Assembly (NCBI GenBank): GCA_016218545.1
Contig: JACRDQ010000038.1
Location: forward strand, 220,155-284,154
Reading direction: 5' to 3'
DNA from: Elusimicrobiota bacterium
Lineage (GTDB): Bacteria; Elusimicrobiota; Elusimicrobia; UBA1565; UBA9628
DNA: 64,000 bases
In this document: positions 10,599 to 18,113 of the stretch, in pieces
How positions within the stretch are numbered: position 1 is the first letter of the stretch
How the letters are laid out: each line of letters begins with the position of its first letter
Program-made: the position numbers and the translations under genes
Notes under the pieces: model-generated
The model's input: only the letters and a program-made list of their open reading frames with translations
The model's database searches: none
What the model was told of the DNA's origin: nothing

Positions 10599-11312
10599 CT
10601 ATTCCTCGACGAGGGTCAGCACATAGCCTTCAGGAGTGGTGTCGATGCGGACAGCGGGAAAATCCTTGAGATCCGCGCGCAGTCTTGCCACGGTCATCTG
10701 GACCGCCTGGATGCCGTGGTCCTCGCCCCATAGCTTGAGCAGGAGCTCTTCCGCCTGAGCCGGGCGGTCATGCTGGAGAAAAGCGACCAGGAGCTCGAAG
10801 CGCTTGGCCGCAAGGCGCGGGACTTGCTTGCCCGAGATCATGACCTGCCTGGTCGAGAGGTTGGCCGCCACAGGTCCCCTGCGGACGTCGAACCTGGACT
10901 CCCCATCGCCGTCAGCGCCGTCCGGCTTCGCTGCGAGCGCCTGCCGGACAGCGCGGAGAAGCGCCTCCAAGTCCAAGGGCTTGCGCAAGACAGCCGAGAC
11001 CTTGAGGTTGCGGCTGACCGATCGGAGCACGGCGTCGGGGAAGTCCTTGCCCTTGCCCGTGACCAGGATGACCGGGATAGAGGAGGTGTCCGGGGCCTTG
11101 GCCAGGACGTCGGCAGCGGCGATGCCGTCGATGCCGGGCATGCAGATGTCGAGGATGACGAGGTCGGGCTTCCAAGGCCGAACGCGGAGGAGGCCTTCCA
11201 CGCCTCCAGCCTCGACCGCGACCTCAAAACCATGCCGTGAGAGGAAGCGTTCACAGACTTCGAGCTGTTCCGGCTCGTCGTCCACGACCAGGACCCGGCG
11301 CGGCTTGGTCAC
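10599..11312 (-). CDS. OmpR/PhoB-family response regulator
   Basis: The 237-residue protein has a receiver domain (residues 6-125) followed by a winged-helix DNA-binding domain (about 150-235). The acidic pocket D11/D12, phospho-acceptor D55 (LVILDICMPGIDG), T85 and K111 (LRKP) are all present, so it should be phosphorylatable. The C-terminal part has the OmpR-type pattern (RFELLVAFL, LLLKLWGED, VQMTVARLRADL, GYVL). It starts with GTG. It lies directly upstream of the giant secreted protein in the same orientation with a 145-base gap, so it may control that gene; this is inference. No histidine kinase lies nearby, so it is an orphan in this window. Confidence 0.9.
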   Translation of the reverse strand: MTKPRRVLVVDDEPEQLEVCERFLSRHGFEVAVEAGGVEGLLRVRPWKPDLVILDICMPGIDGIAAADVLAKAPDTSSIPVILVTGKGKDFPDAVLRSVSRNLKVSAVLRKPLDLEALLRAVRQALAAKPDGADGDGESRFDVRRGPVAANLSTRQVMISGKQVPRLAAKRFELLVAFLQHDRPAQAEELLLKLWGEDHGIQAVQMTVARLRADLKDFPAVRIDTTPEGYVLTLVEE

Positions 11313-11326
11313 ATTCTATCTCCGGC

Positions 11327-11360
11327 CGGATTCAAGCACTTCGGGCCTATCGGATTCAAG
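11327..11360. repeat. 10-bp direct repeat upstream of response regulator
   Basis: CGGATTCAAG occurs at 11327-11336 and again at 11351-11360, 24 bases apart start to start, in the 150-base divergent region between the response-regulator gene and the first DUF4143 gene. Direct repeats are the usual form of OmpR-family binding sites, but the spacing is not the common 10-11 bases. A regulatory role is only a possibility. Confidence 0.35.
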
Positions 11361-11420
11361 GATGCCTATCACCTTGGCGTGTGCATGGCGGCCCAGCACC
11401 CCCACGCCGAACTATCACAG

Positions 11421-11463
11421 AATACTCACACATTGAGTATTTTATCTCAGTCTATAGTATAAT
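11421..11463 (+). promoter_or_regulatory. Promoter with overlapping palindromic operator
   Basis: A perfect 8-base inverted repeat, AATACTCA at 11421-11428 and TGAGTATT at 11434-11441 with a 5-base spacer, overlaps a -35-like TTGAGT (11433-11438). A consensus -10 TATAAT lies at 11458-11463, with a 19-base spacer that is longer than ideal. The arrangement predicts repression of the downstream ATPase gene by a dimeric regulator. Confidence 0.6.
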
Positions 11464-11481
11464 ATGCAGGTATTCTCCGAT

Positions 11482-12675
11482 ATGAACAAAGACCCTTATC
11501 AGCGCCCCTTGGTCGCGGAAATCAAGCAAGCCTTCGGTCAGGACCTGCCCTTCCTGCATGTCATCACCGGCCCGCGCCAATCAGGCAAGACCACGGCCGC
11601 CTCTCAAGCGGCTGCGACCTGGAAGGGAGAGACCGTCTTCGCGGCAGCCGACGCGCCCCTGCCGCCGGGCCCGGAATGGATACACTCCCAATGGGCCAAT
11701 GCCCTCTCCCGCTGCAGCGCAGGCCGCGGAGTCCTCCTGGTCCTTGATGAGGTTCAAAAGGTCAGGGGCTGGAGCGAAGTGGTCAAACTGCTATGGGACA
11801 AGGAGCAGCGCGAGCACAAAGGGATCAAGGTCCTTCTGCTGGGCTCATCCACGCTTCTCATGCAGAAAGGGCTTTCGGACAGCCTGACTGGGCGATTCAT
11901 CACCCATCGCTGCAATCACTGGGGTTTCGCGGAAATGCGCCGAGCCTTCGGCTGGGACTTGGATGAATGGGTGTTCTTCGGAGGCTATCCCGGCGCGGCC
12001 CGATTGAAGGGCGATGAAGCCTCATGGCGCGGCTACGTCACGGATTCCCTGATTGACACGGTCCTGTCCCGGGATATCCTCCAATTGGCGACAGTCGCCA
12101 AGCCCGCCCTGCTCCGGCACCTTTTCGGCTTGGCCGTTTCCCACCCCGCGGAGATCTTTTCCTACAACAAGATGCTTGGGCAACTCCAAGACGCAGGCAA
12201 CACGACCACCCTGGCTCATTACCTGCGCCTGCTCGAAACAGCCTTCCTGATCAGCGGCTTGGATTCTTATCGGAGCGGACGCGGGCGCAAGAGGGCCGGA
12301 AGCCCAAAGCTGGTATTTTGGAACAATGCCCTCGTAACGGCCTATCTGGGCAGCGGATTCAAGCAGACCCGCCAAGACCTGCCGTGGTGGGGCCGCTTGG
12401 TGGAGAACGCAGCCGGGGCGCATCTTCTCAACGGACTGGATCGTCTGACTTATCAGATTCATTACTGGCGCGACCGGAACGACGAGGTGGATTTCGTGGT
12501 CAGATCGCCACGCAAGACCTGGGCCGTCGAGGTGAAATCAGGCCGCGACCGCCCGGGCCGGGGCCTGGCGGCGTTCCTGCGCGACAACCCGAAGGCCCAC
12601 CCGTTCATCGTAGGGCACTCCGGCCTGCCGTTGGAGGACTTCTTCCTGACCGATCCGGCGACGATCTTCGACTGA
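11482..12675 (+). CDS. AAA ATPase with DUF4143 domain (first of tandem pair)
   Basis: This 397-residue protein has an N-terminal AAA_14-type P-loop domain with Walker A GPRQSGKT, Walker B VLLVLDEVQKV and sensor segment VLLLGSSTLL, then a C-terminal DUF4143 domain that ends in a nuclease-like core (DEVDFVVRSP...WAVEVKSG). The E-VDF-VEVK pattern resembles the PD-(D/E)XK fold known in this family. The cellular role of these ATPases is not established. An ATG at 11464 is in frame but overlaps the predicted -10 box, so the ATG at 11482 is preferred. A second, divergent member of the same family follows at 12864. Confidence 0.85.
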   Translation: MNKDPYQRPLVAEIKQAFGQDLPFLHVITGPRQSGKTTAASQAAATWKGETVFAAADAPLPPGPEWIHSQWANALSRCSAGRGVLLVLDEVQKVRGWSEVVKLLWDKEQREHKGIKVLLLGSSTLLMQKGLSDSLTGRFITHRCNHWGFAEMRRAFGWDLDEWVFFGGYPGAARLKGDEASWRGYVTDSLIDTVLSRDILQLATVAKPALLRHLFGLAVSHPAEIFSYNKMLGQLQDAGNTTTLAHYLRLLETAFLISGLDSYRSGRGRKRAGSPKLVFWNNALVTAYLGSGFKQTRQDLPWWGRLVENAAGAHLLNGLDRLTYQIHYWRDRNDEVDFVVRSPRKTWAVEVKSGRDRPGRGLAAFLRDNPKAHPFIVGHSGLPLEDFFLTDPATIFD

Positions 12676-12797
12676 CACCGAACAGGACCCACCGATTCCC
12701 CGTCGGAGAACCGATCTGGCGACGAGAAACCCGTCCAGAGGTCCCTTGTGCCGTTTTGCCCCTGTTTCGACGGCAAGCGTCCATTTTGGCCCCCACA

Positions 12798-12816
12798 TGG
12801 ACACTTTTTGGACACT
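12798..12816 (+). repeat. TGGACAC-type repeat element, copy 1
   Basis: A 19-base sequence containing two TGGACAC heptamers separated by TTTT lies just upstream of the second DUF4143 gene. An identical 19-base copy is at 14286-14304. Each copy is preceded by AAGCGTCCA, whose GTCCA is inverted relative to TGGAC. The heptamers repeat every 11 bases, about one helical turn, as expected for a protein-binding site. Confidence 0.6.
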
Positions 12817-12824
12817 TCTCCGGC

Positions 12825-12853
12825 TTGGCACAGGTTATACTTTTTGGTATCAT
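12825..12853 (+). promoter_or_regulatory. Promoter of second DUF4143 gene
   Basis: TTGGCA (12825-12830) and TATCAT (12848-12853) are separated by 17 bases, a good sigma-70-type match. The predicted transcription start is only a few bases before the ATG at 12864, which implies a leaderless or nearly leaderless mRNA. Confidence 0.55.
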
Positions 12854-12863
12854 TACTTCCATA

Positions 12864-14030
12864 ATGAGCCCCAATTCGGCATTGGTTAGAAGATTCCTCC
12901 CGGCTCCGGACAGGAGTTTCTTCCTCTTCGGTCCCCGGGGCACTGGGAAATCCACCTGGACCCAGGAGAACGCCAAGGATGCGCTGCGCATCGACCTCCT
13001 TGCCCCGGAGGTTTTCCGCAGCTTCGCCGCCAGACCCGAACGGCTCCGGGAGGTCGTTGAGGGCGATCCCCGGAGGAAGACGATCATCGTTGATGAACTA
13101 CAGAAGGTGCCTGCCCTCCTGCCGCTCATCCATTCCCTCATCGAGGAGAAGAAGGGAACGACCTTCATCCTGACCGGTTCGAGCTCCCGGAAGCTCAAGC
13201 GGACCGGAGCTGACCTCCTTGCCGGGCGGGCGGTCGTGCGCGCCATGCATCCCTTCATGGCCGCAGAATTGGCCGCCAAATTCGATTTCGGACGCGCCCT
13301 CAAGTTCGGGCTCCTGCCGCTAGCCTGGCAAGCCAAGGATCCCGAGGACGTCCTCCGGGCCTACGCGGCGCTCTATGTCCGAGAGGAAGTCCAAGCCGAA
13401 GGGCTGGTCCGCAACGTCGGCAACTTCTCCCGCTTCCTCGAGGAGATCAGCTTCTCTCAAGCCGGGGTCCTCAACCTCAGCAACGTGGCGAGAGACTGCG
13501 AGGTCGAACGCAAAGTCGTGGAAGGCTATCTCGGCGTCCTGGAGGACCTCCTGCTCGCCTTCCGGCTCCCGGTCTTCAGCAAACGGGCGAAGCGCGCCGT
13601 CTCCGTCCATCCCAAGTTCTATCTCTTCGACGCGGGGGTTTTCCGGTCCCTGCGTCCCAGCGGTCCGCTGGACCGTCCCCAGGAGATCGACGGCCTCGCA
13701 TTGGAGAGCCTGGTCGCCCAGCACCTCAGGGCCTGGAACGACTACGGCGGCGGGCGGCACCGGCTCGCCTTCTGGCGCACGCGGTCCGGTGTGGAGGTCG
13801 ACTTCGTGCTTCACGGGCCCGACGGGTTCTGGGCGGTCGAGGTCAAGAACGCCGCCCGGGTCCGGGACGAGGACCTCCGCGGCCTGCGGGCCTTCGGAGA
13901 GGATTACCCCGAGGCGACACGGTTCCTGCTGTATCGCGGGAAGGAGTGTCTCAAGCGGCACGGCATCCTCTGCCTGCCTTGCGAGGAGTTCTTGAGGAAG
14001 CTCGTCCCCGGCAATTCGATCGGATTCTGA
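12864..14030 (+). CDS. AAA ATPase with DUF4143 domain (second of tandem pair)
   Basis: The 388-residue protein has Walker A GPRGTGKST (residues about 24-32), Walker B TIIVDELQKV, a sensor segment FILTGSSSRKLK, and a C-terminal DUF4143 region with EVDFVLHGP and WAVEVKNA, the nuclease-like signature. The open frame continues upstream to 12318 but that part overlaps the preceding ATPase gene out of frame. The ATG at 12864 sits just after a good promoter and begins the conserved domain (ALVRRFLP). It is divergent from its neighbour, so this is not a recent duplication. Function within this family is unknown. Confidence 0.87.
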   Translation: MSPNSALVRRFLPAPDRSFFLFGPRGTGKSTWTQENAKDALRIDLLAPEVFRSFAARPERLREVVEGDPRRKTIIVDELQKVPALLPLIHSLIEEKKGTTFILTGSSSRKLKRTGADLLAGRAVVRAMHPFMAAELAAKFDFGRALKFGLLPLAWQAKDPEDVLRAYAALYVREEVQAEGLVRNVGNFSRFLEEISFSQAGVLNLSNVARDCEVERKVVEGYLGVLEDLLLAFRLPVFSKRAKRAVSVHPKFYLFDAGVFRSLRPSGPLDRPQEIDGLALESLVAQHLRAWNDYGGGRHRLAFWRTRSGVEVDFVLHGPDGFWAVEVKNAARVRDEDLRGLRAFGEDYPEATRFLLYRGKECLKRHGILCLPCEEFLRKLVPGNSIGF

Positions 14031-14049
14031 AGCTCTCCCGAGTTGGGAC

Positions 14050-14166
14050 ATGAGAAAACTATTCGCGTTCCTTGATAAGCTGCGATTCAAGAGCAACGGC
14101 AAGATCGACGATGAGAATGCCCTGGCGGATTTCTTTGCCAACATGGCCAGAAAAGCTGGCGATTGA
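14050..14166 (+). CDS. Possible 38-residue small protein
   Basis: A short frame begins MRKLFAFLDKLRF, is rich in Lys, Asp and Phe, and follows the second DUF4143 gene by 19 bases. There is a GGGA directly before the ATG but no well-spaced ribosome-binding site. The composition looks protein-like and amphipathic. No family is recognised, and it may be a chance frame. Confidence 0.3.
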   Translation: MRKLFAFLDKLRFKSNGKIDDENALADFFANMARKAGD

Positions 14167-14285
14167 TGTCTCCCACAGGATATGCCGCCCCTGATTCCTC
14201 GTCGAGGATTTGCCGCCGAGGCTGGATTCTATGTATCATACCCAAGTTGAAACGGCGGCGAATCGCCGGGAGAAGCGTCCACTTC

Positions 14286-14304
14286 TGGACACTTTTTGGA
14301 CACT
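14286..14304 (+). repeat. TGGACAC-type repeat element, copy 2
   Basis: This is the exact 19-base copy of the element at 12798-12816, again preceded by AAGCGTCCA. It lies in the 204-base gap before tRNA-Tyr, where no gene is visible. With copy 1 it brackets the second DUF4143 gene. Confidence 0.55.
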
Positions 14305-14370
14305 CGGCGATTTTCGGCCGGATTGCAGAATACAGAATTACGTCGCAGCTATCAGCATATTTTAGCACCC

Positions 14371-14454
14371 GGTGGGGTGGCTGAGCGGTCAAAAGCAACG
14401 GTCTGTAAAACCGTCGGGCTACGCCCTACATAGGTTCGAATCCTATCCCCACCA
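14371..14454 (+). tRNA. tRNA-Tyr (GTA)
   Basis: The cloverleaf can be drawn: acceptor GGTGGGG/CCCCACC, anticodon arm ACGGT-CTGTAAA-ACCGT with anticodon GTA at 14405-14407, a long variable arm (class II), and T-arm ATAGG-TTCGAAT-CCTAT. The discriminator is A14454. CCA is not encoded. The etfB start codon lies only 15 bases downstream, so the two may share a transcript. Confidence 0.95.
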
Positions 14455-14469
14455 CGCTTTCAAAAAACC

Positions 14470-15276
14470 ATGCCCATCAACATCGTCGTGTGCGTGAAAG
14501 ACACCCCGGAGAGCCTGGGGGTCAGCATCGATCCCAAGACCAGGCACGTCAGCCACGAGGGGGTCAAGACGGCCATCAACCCCTTCGACGAGTACGCGGT
14601 CGAGGAGGCCCTGCGCATCAAAGAGAAGCTCGCGGGCACCACGACCACGGTCTTGAGCGTGGGGCCGGCGCAGGCCGAAGGCGCTCTGCGCGAGGCGCTC
14701 TCGCGCGGAGTCGAGTCAGCGGTGCTGGTGAGCGGCACGGAATTCGCGGGCTCGGACACCTATGCCACGAGCAGGGTCCTGGCCGCGGCCATCCGCAAGC
14801 TCGATGAGACCAGGCCCGTGCACCTGGTCCTCTTCGGCAAGAGCTCCAATGACGGGAGCTCCGGCATCGTGGGCGCCCAGGTCGCGGCCTGGCTGGGCTG
14901 GCCTTCGGCCATCGCGGTCAAGAAAGTGGACTCGGTCACGGACTCGAGCGTGGCGGTGGTGCGGCTCCTCGAGGACGGCATGGACACGGTGAAGCTCGGC
15001 CTGCCTGCCTGCGTCTCCACCATCAAAGAGATCAATGAGCCGCGGCTCCCCTCCCTCAAGGGCAAGCTCGCGGCCAAGAAGGCCCCGATCCAGAAGCTGG
15101 GCCTGGCGGACCTGGGCTTGAAGGCCGAGGAAGTGGGCTCCGCGGGAAGCCTGGCGCGCATCGCCTCCGAGACCACGCCTCCCGCCAGGCCGGCGGGCAT
15201 GACGGTCGAGGGCAAGACCGCGGCTGAGAAGGCCGCCAAGCTCGTGGACATCCTCATCGAAAGGAAGCTCATCTGA
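14470..15276 (+). CDS. etfB: Electron transfer flavoprotein, beta subunit
   Basis: EtfB binds AMP and, with EtfA, forms the soluble flavoprotein that passes electrons between acyl-CoA or similar dehydrogenases and the quinone pool. The 268-residue length is typical. Family features include the N-terminal VCVKDTPES, a nucleotide-binding segment with LFGKSSNDGSSGIVGAQVAAWLGWP, and the conserved GLPACVSTIKEINEPRLPSLKGKLAAKK stretch across residues about 178-205 (given here only by its outline). It has no clear ribosome-binding site, and its ATG is 15 bases after the tRNA-Tyr 3' end. Its stop codon overlaps the etfA start. No partner dehydrogenase lies nearby. Confidence 0.95.
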   Translation: MPINIVVCVKDTPESLGVSIDPKTRHVSHEGVKTAINPFDEYAVEEALRIKEKLAGTTTTVLSVGPAQAEGALREALSRGVESAVLVSGTEFAGSDTYATSRVLAAAIRKLDETRPVHLVLFGKSSNDGSSGIVGAQVAAWLGWPSAIAVKKVDSVTDSSVAVVRLLEDGMDTVKLGLPACVSTIKEINEPRLPSLKGKLAAKKAPIQKLGLADLGLKAEEVGSAGSLARIASETTPPARPAGMTVEGKTAAEKAAKLVDILIERKLI

Positions 15277-16256
15277 TGGCGCCTGCAACCGGCGTGTTCG
15301 TCGCAGCCCTTCCCCTGCGCGGGGCATTCACCTCCAGCCACGAGCTCCTCAACGCGGGCCGCGCCATGGCCGACGCGTTGAAGGAGCCGCTCACCGCCGT
15401 CCTTCTGGGCGGACATCTCTCGGACCAGGCCTCCGAGCTCATGGAGCGCGGAGCGGACCGCGTGGTCATCGTGGAGTGCGAGGCCCTGGCCAAGCCCAAC
15501 GAGGAGCTCCAGGCCGCCGCCCTGGCCCAGGTCTTCGGCGGCGGCGCAGCCAAGGTCCTCTTCCCCTCCACCGTGAACGGCAGGTCCCTGGCGGCCCGGG
15601 TCTCGGTCCTCATGAAGACGGGCATCGCCACGGACGTCTTCGAGTTCGCGGTCGAAGCAGGAGCCCTCAAGGTCAAGCGCGCGGGCTACGGCGGCAACAT
15701 CATCAGCGAGGTGACCTTCTCCTCGCAATCCTGCGTCATGACCCTCCAGGCCATGGTCTGGCCTCCTGCTCCCAGGACCGCGGGCAAGACGGGCGCCACG
15801 GACCGCGTCCCCTTCACACCCGGAGCGACCCGCACGGAGTTCGTGGCCTTTGAAGGCGGCGATTCCGGAGAAGTGGACCTTGCGAGCGCGGACATCGTGG
15901 TCTCAGGCGGCCGCGGCGTGGGCGGGCCGGACGGCTTCAAGGTCATCCGCGACCTGGCCAAGGCCCTGGGAGCGGCGGCAGGAGCCAGCCGCGCCGCCGT
16001 GGACTCGGGCTGGATCCCCTACCGCTATCAGGTGGGCCTCACGGGGCGGACCATCAGGCCCAAGATGTACGTGGCCTGCGGCATCTCAGGACAGATCCAG
16101 CACCTGGCAGGCATGTCCTCCGCCAAGACCATCGTGGCCGTCAACCCCGACCCTGAGTGCCCCATGATGAAGGCCGCGACCCTGGCGGTGGTGGGAGACC
16201 TGCACGAGCTCCTGCCCCTGATCGCGGCCGAGGTAAGAAAACGAAAAGGCGCTTGA
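15276..16256 (+). CDS. etfA: Electron transfer flavoprotein, alpha subunit
   Basis: EtfA carries the FAD of the heterodimer. The 326-residue protein has an N-terminal domain and a C-terminal FAD-binding domain with the signatures SGGRGVGGPDGF, the VDSGWIPYRYQVGLTGRTI region, ACGISGQIQHLAGM and the KTIVAVNPDPECPMM region. It begins with ATG overlapping the etfB stop (TGATG), so the two are translationally coupled. The gene ends 58 bases before the convergent HEAT-repeat gene. Confidence 0.95.
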   Translation: MAPATGVFVAALPLRGAFTSSHELLNAGRAMADALKEPLTAVLLGGHLSDQASELMERGADRVVIVECEALAKPNEELQAAALAQVFGGGAAKVLFPSTVNGRSLAARVSVLMKTGIATDVFEFAVEAGALKVKRAGYGGNIISEVTFSSQSCVMTLQAMVWPPAPRTAGKTGATDRVPFTPGATRTEFVAFEGGDSGEVDLASADIVVSGGRGVGGPDGFKVIRDLAKALGAAAGASRAAVDSGWIPYRYQVGLTGRTIRPKMYVACGISGQIQHLAGMSSAKTIVAVNPDPECPMMKAATLAVVGDLHELLPLIAAEVRKRKGA

Positions 16257-16314
16257 CTTCAGCCCCCTCGATGCGCCCCGTCTAAAAGTCTGGCACCTGG
16301 CGCCACGGAAGCGC

Positions 16315-18042
16315 CTACTTCTGCTGCAGCGCCTTCAACGCGTTCTCAGCCGCCCGCCGCACCTCGAAGGACGAGCCTTCCTGCCACTGGGACTTGAGCT
16401 TCTTGAGGACCGCGTCGTCGCGGATGCCGAGCTGGCCCAGGCTCGCCATGGCCTTGCCGGCCAAGCCCTCGTCCGGAGCATCGCAGAGCTCAAGCAGCTT
16501 AGGAAGGGCTGAAGCATCCCCGAGCCCTCCCAAGGTCTCGACGATGTCTCCAGCCAGCGCAGGCCCAGGGTCCATGGCAAGGAACCCGAGCAGGATGCCT
16601 GCCAGCTTCTGGGGCCGGCCTGCGGCCTTGCGCCGCCTTTCGATGTGCCCGGCGGCGCGCACGAGCCTCTCCTTGACGCCGCGGACCGGGTCGGAGCGGA
16701 GGATGCCGCACAGCGCATCCAGCCCTGCCTCGCTGGAGGTAAGGGCCAGGCCTGAGGCTCCACCCTGCCGCTGGAGCGGGTCCTTACTCTCCAGCAGGTC
16801 GAGCAGGAGTCTGCATGCCTCGGGAGTCCCCAGCTCGCCTAGGCCATGGGTCGCGGCGCGGACCAGACCGGGGTCTCGCGAGCCTTTTGCCAAGCGGCCC
16901 ATCACGCCCACGCTGAAGCCTTCCTTGGCTTTGGCGAGCAGGGAGAGGGCCAGGCAGCGCACCGCCAGGTTCTCGCCCGCGTTCTCAGCCATGGCTGCCA
17001 ACTGGGCCGGCGCCACCTTGGCCAGGCCTTTGCCGTGGAATTCGGTCAGGTGCCTGAGGGCTTGGGCCCTCAAGCCAGGGCTGGCCGGCGCCTTGAGGAA
17101 GGCCTCCAACTGCTCCGCGGAGAAGAACTTGGGGTCGCGGCTGATGATGGCGCTGAACCACTGGCCTGCCAGGTCCGTGTCCTGGATGCCCTCAAGCACC
17201 CGGCCGAGGGTCTCCAGGGGCAGGGTCGAAGCCCCGGCCAGGAGCTTCAAGGCGCACCGGAACCTCATCCCAGGAGACCGGGCGCAGGCGAAGGCCTCCA
17301 CCAAGGCCGCATCGACGAGGAAGCCCGGGTCGCGGGCCACCACGAAGTCGTAGAGCCGTTCTTGCACCGCAGGGTCCTGGGCGCGCTTGACGAGGTCGAA
17401 GAGCAGGCCCGTGGGCATGCCGCGGGTCAGGGACACGCGGTCGAGGATGGCGCTCTGAAGGGAGTGCCCGCCGGCGGACTCGAACATCCGGCTGAGGTCC
17501 TCGGCCGGGAATGCCGTCATCTTAAGGATGAGCCTGCGCAGAGACTCGCTTGCGAGGTGCTCGTAGAGCCTGACCCGCACGGCGTTGTCCAGGGCCTGGA
17601 GCAGGTCCACGGCAGCCTGGAGCGCGGCCTTCTTGCCGAAACCCTCGCTCGCCTGGGCATCGAGCACCACGCCCAAGGGCTTGAGCTTGGCGAGGAGCTC
17701 AGCGTCCGAGGCGTCCGGAACCTGGGGCGCGACCGCGGGACGCTGGGCCTGGGCCGCGGCCGGGGCAGGCGGCAGCGCCTTGAGTCCAGGCAGGGGCGGG
17801 ACCGGGGCCCTCTCAGCAGGCTTGGGCTTGGGCTTGGGGAAGAGCCAATACCAGGCCTCAAGGAGGATATCCTTGAAGGGCACGAGCGCCTGGCTTGCCG
17901 CAGCCGAGGCTGAGGCCAGCTTCTGCTCGGCCGTGGGAGCGTCAGCCGCCTCTTCGGGCGAAAAGCTCGTCACGATGAGGTAGGTCAGGACCGCGCCTGA
18001 GCCCAGGAACACGAAGACCCCGAGCAGGAGCGCCGAATCCAT
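16315..18042 (-). CDS. Membrane-anchored HEAT-repeat protein
   Basis: The 575-residue protein starts with one hydrophobic segment (LLLGVFVFLGSGAVLTYLIV, residues about 5-24), followed by an Ala/Pro-rich linker (about 75-110) and then alpha-helical repeats. The C-terminal third (about 370-570) has recognisable HEAT units, such as RAATHGLGELGTPEACRLLL and KAMASLGQLGIRDDAVL. HEAT domains are protein-binding scaffolds; no enzymatic motif is present and the partner is unknown. A TAAGAT box lies 5 bases before the ATG, which fits a leaderless start. Confidence 0.7.
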   Translation of the reverse strand: MDSALLLGVFVFLGSGAVLTYLIVTSFSPEEAADAPTAEQKLASASAAASQALVPFKDILLEAWYWLFPKPKPKPAERAPVPPLPGLKALPPAPAAAQAQRPAVAPQVPDASDAELLAKLKPLGVVLDAQASEGFGKKAALQAAVDLLQALDNAVRVRLYEHLASESLRRLILKMTAFPAEDLSRMFESAGGHSLQSAILDRVSLTRGMPTGLLFDLVKRAQDPAVQERLYDFVVARDPGFLVDAALVEAFACARSPGMRFRCALKLLAGASTLPLETLGRVLEGIQDTDLAGQWFSAIISRDPKFFSAEQLEAFLKAPASPGLRAQALRHLTEFHGKGLAKVAPAQLAAMAENAGENLAVRCLALSLLAKAKEGFSVGVMGRLAKGSRDPGLVRAATHGLGELGTPEACRLLLDLLESKDPLQRQGGASGLALTSSEAGLDALCGILRSDPVRGVKERLVRAAGHIERRRKAAGRPQKLAGILLGFLAMDPGPALAGDIVETLGGLGDASALPKLLELCDAPDEGLAGKAMASLGQLGIRDDAVLKKLKSQWQEGSSFEVRRAAENALKALQQK

Positions 18043-18093
18043 GCCTTATCTTACCAAGAACCGGCCCTCCTTTGGGAAGACCGCCCAATTAGC

Positions 18094-18099
18094 TATACT
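18094..18099 (+). promoter_or_regulatory. -10 box before EAL gene
   Basis: TATACT lies 14 bases before the ATG at 18114 in a short AT-richer stretch (18088-18107) between divergent genes. No clear -35 box is seen. The predicted leader is under 10 bases. Confidence 0.4.
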
Positions 18100-18113
18100 T
18101 TCTCAATCCCCCT

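Noticed and set aside
12318..12863. 182-codon upstream extension of the second DUF4143 gene
   Set aside because: It overlaps the end of the first ATPase in another frame, has Arg/Gly/Pro-rich composition, and a good promoter lies just before the ATG at 12864.
16257..16314. Possible REP-type motif (CTGGCACCTGGCGCCA) between etfA and the HEAT gene
   Set aside because: It shares only a short GGCACC/TGGC core with the hairpins at 55 and 57 kb, and no stable stem with a normal loop can be formed.
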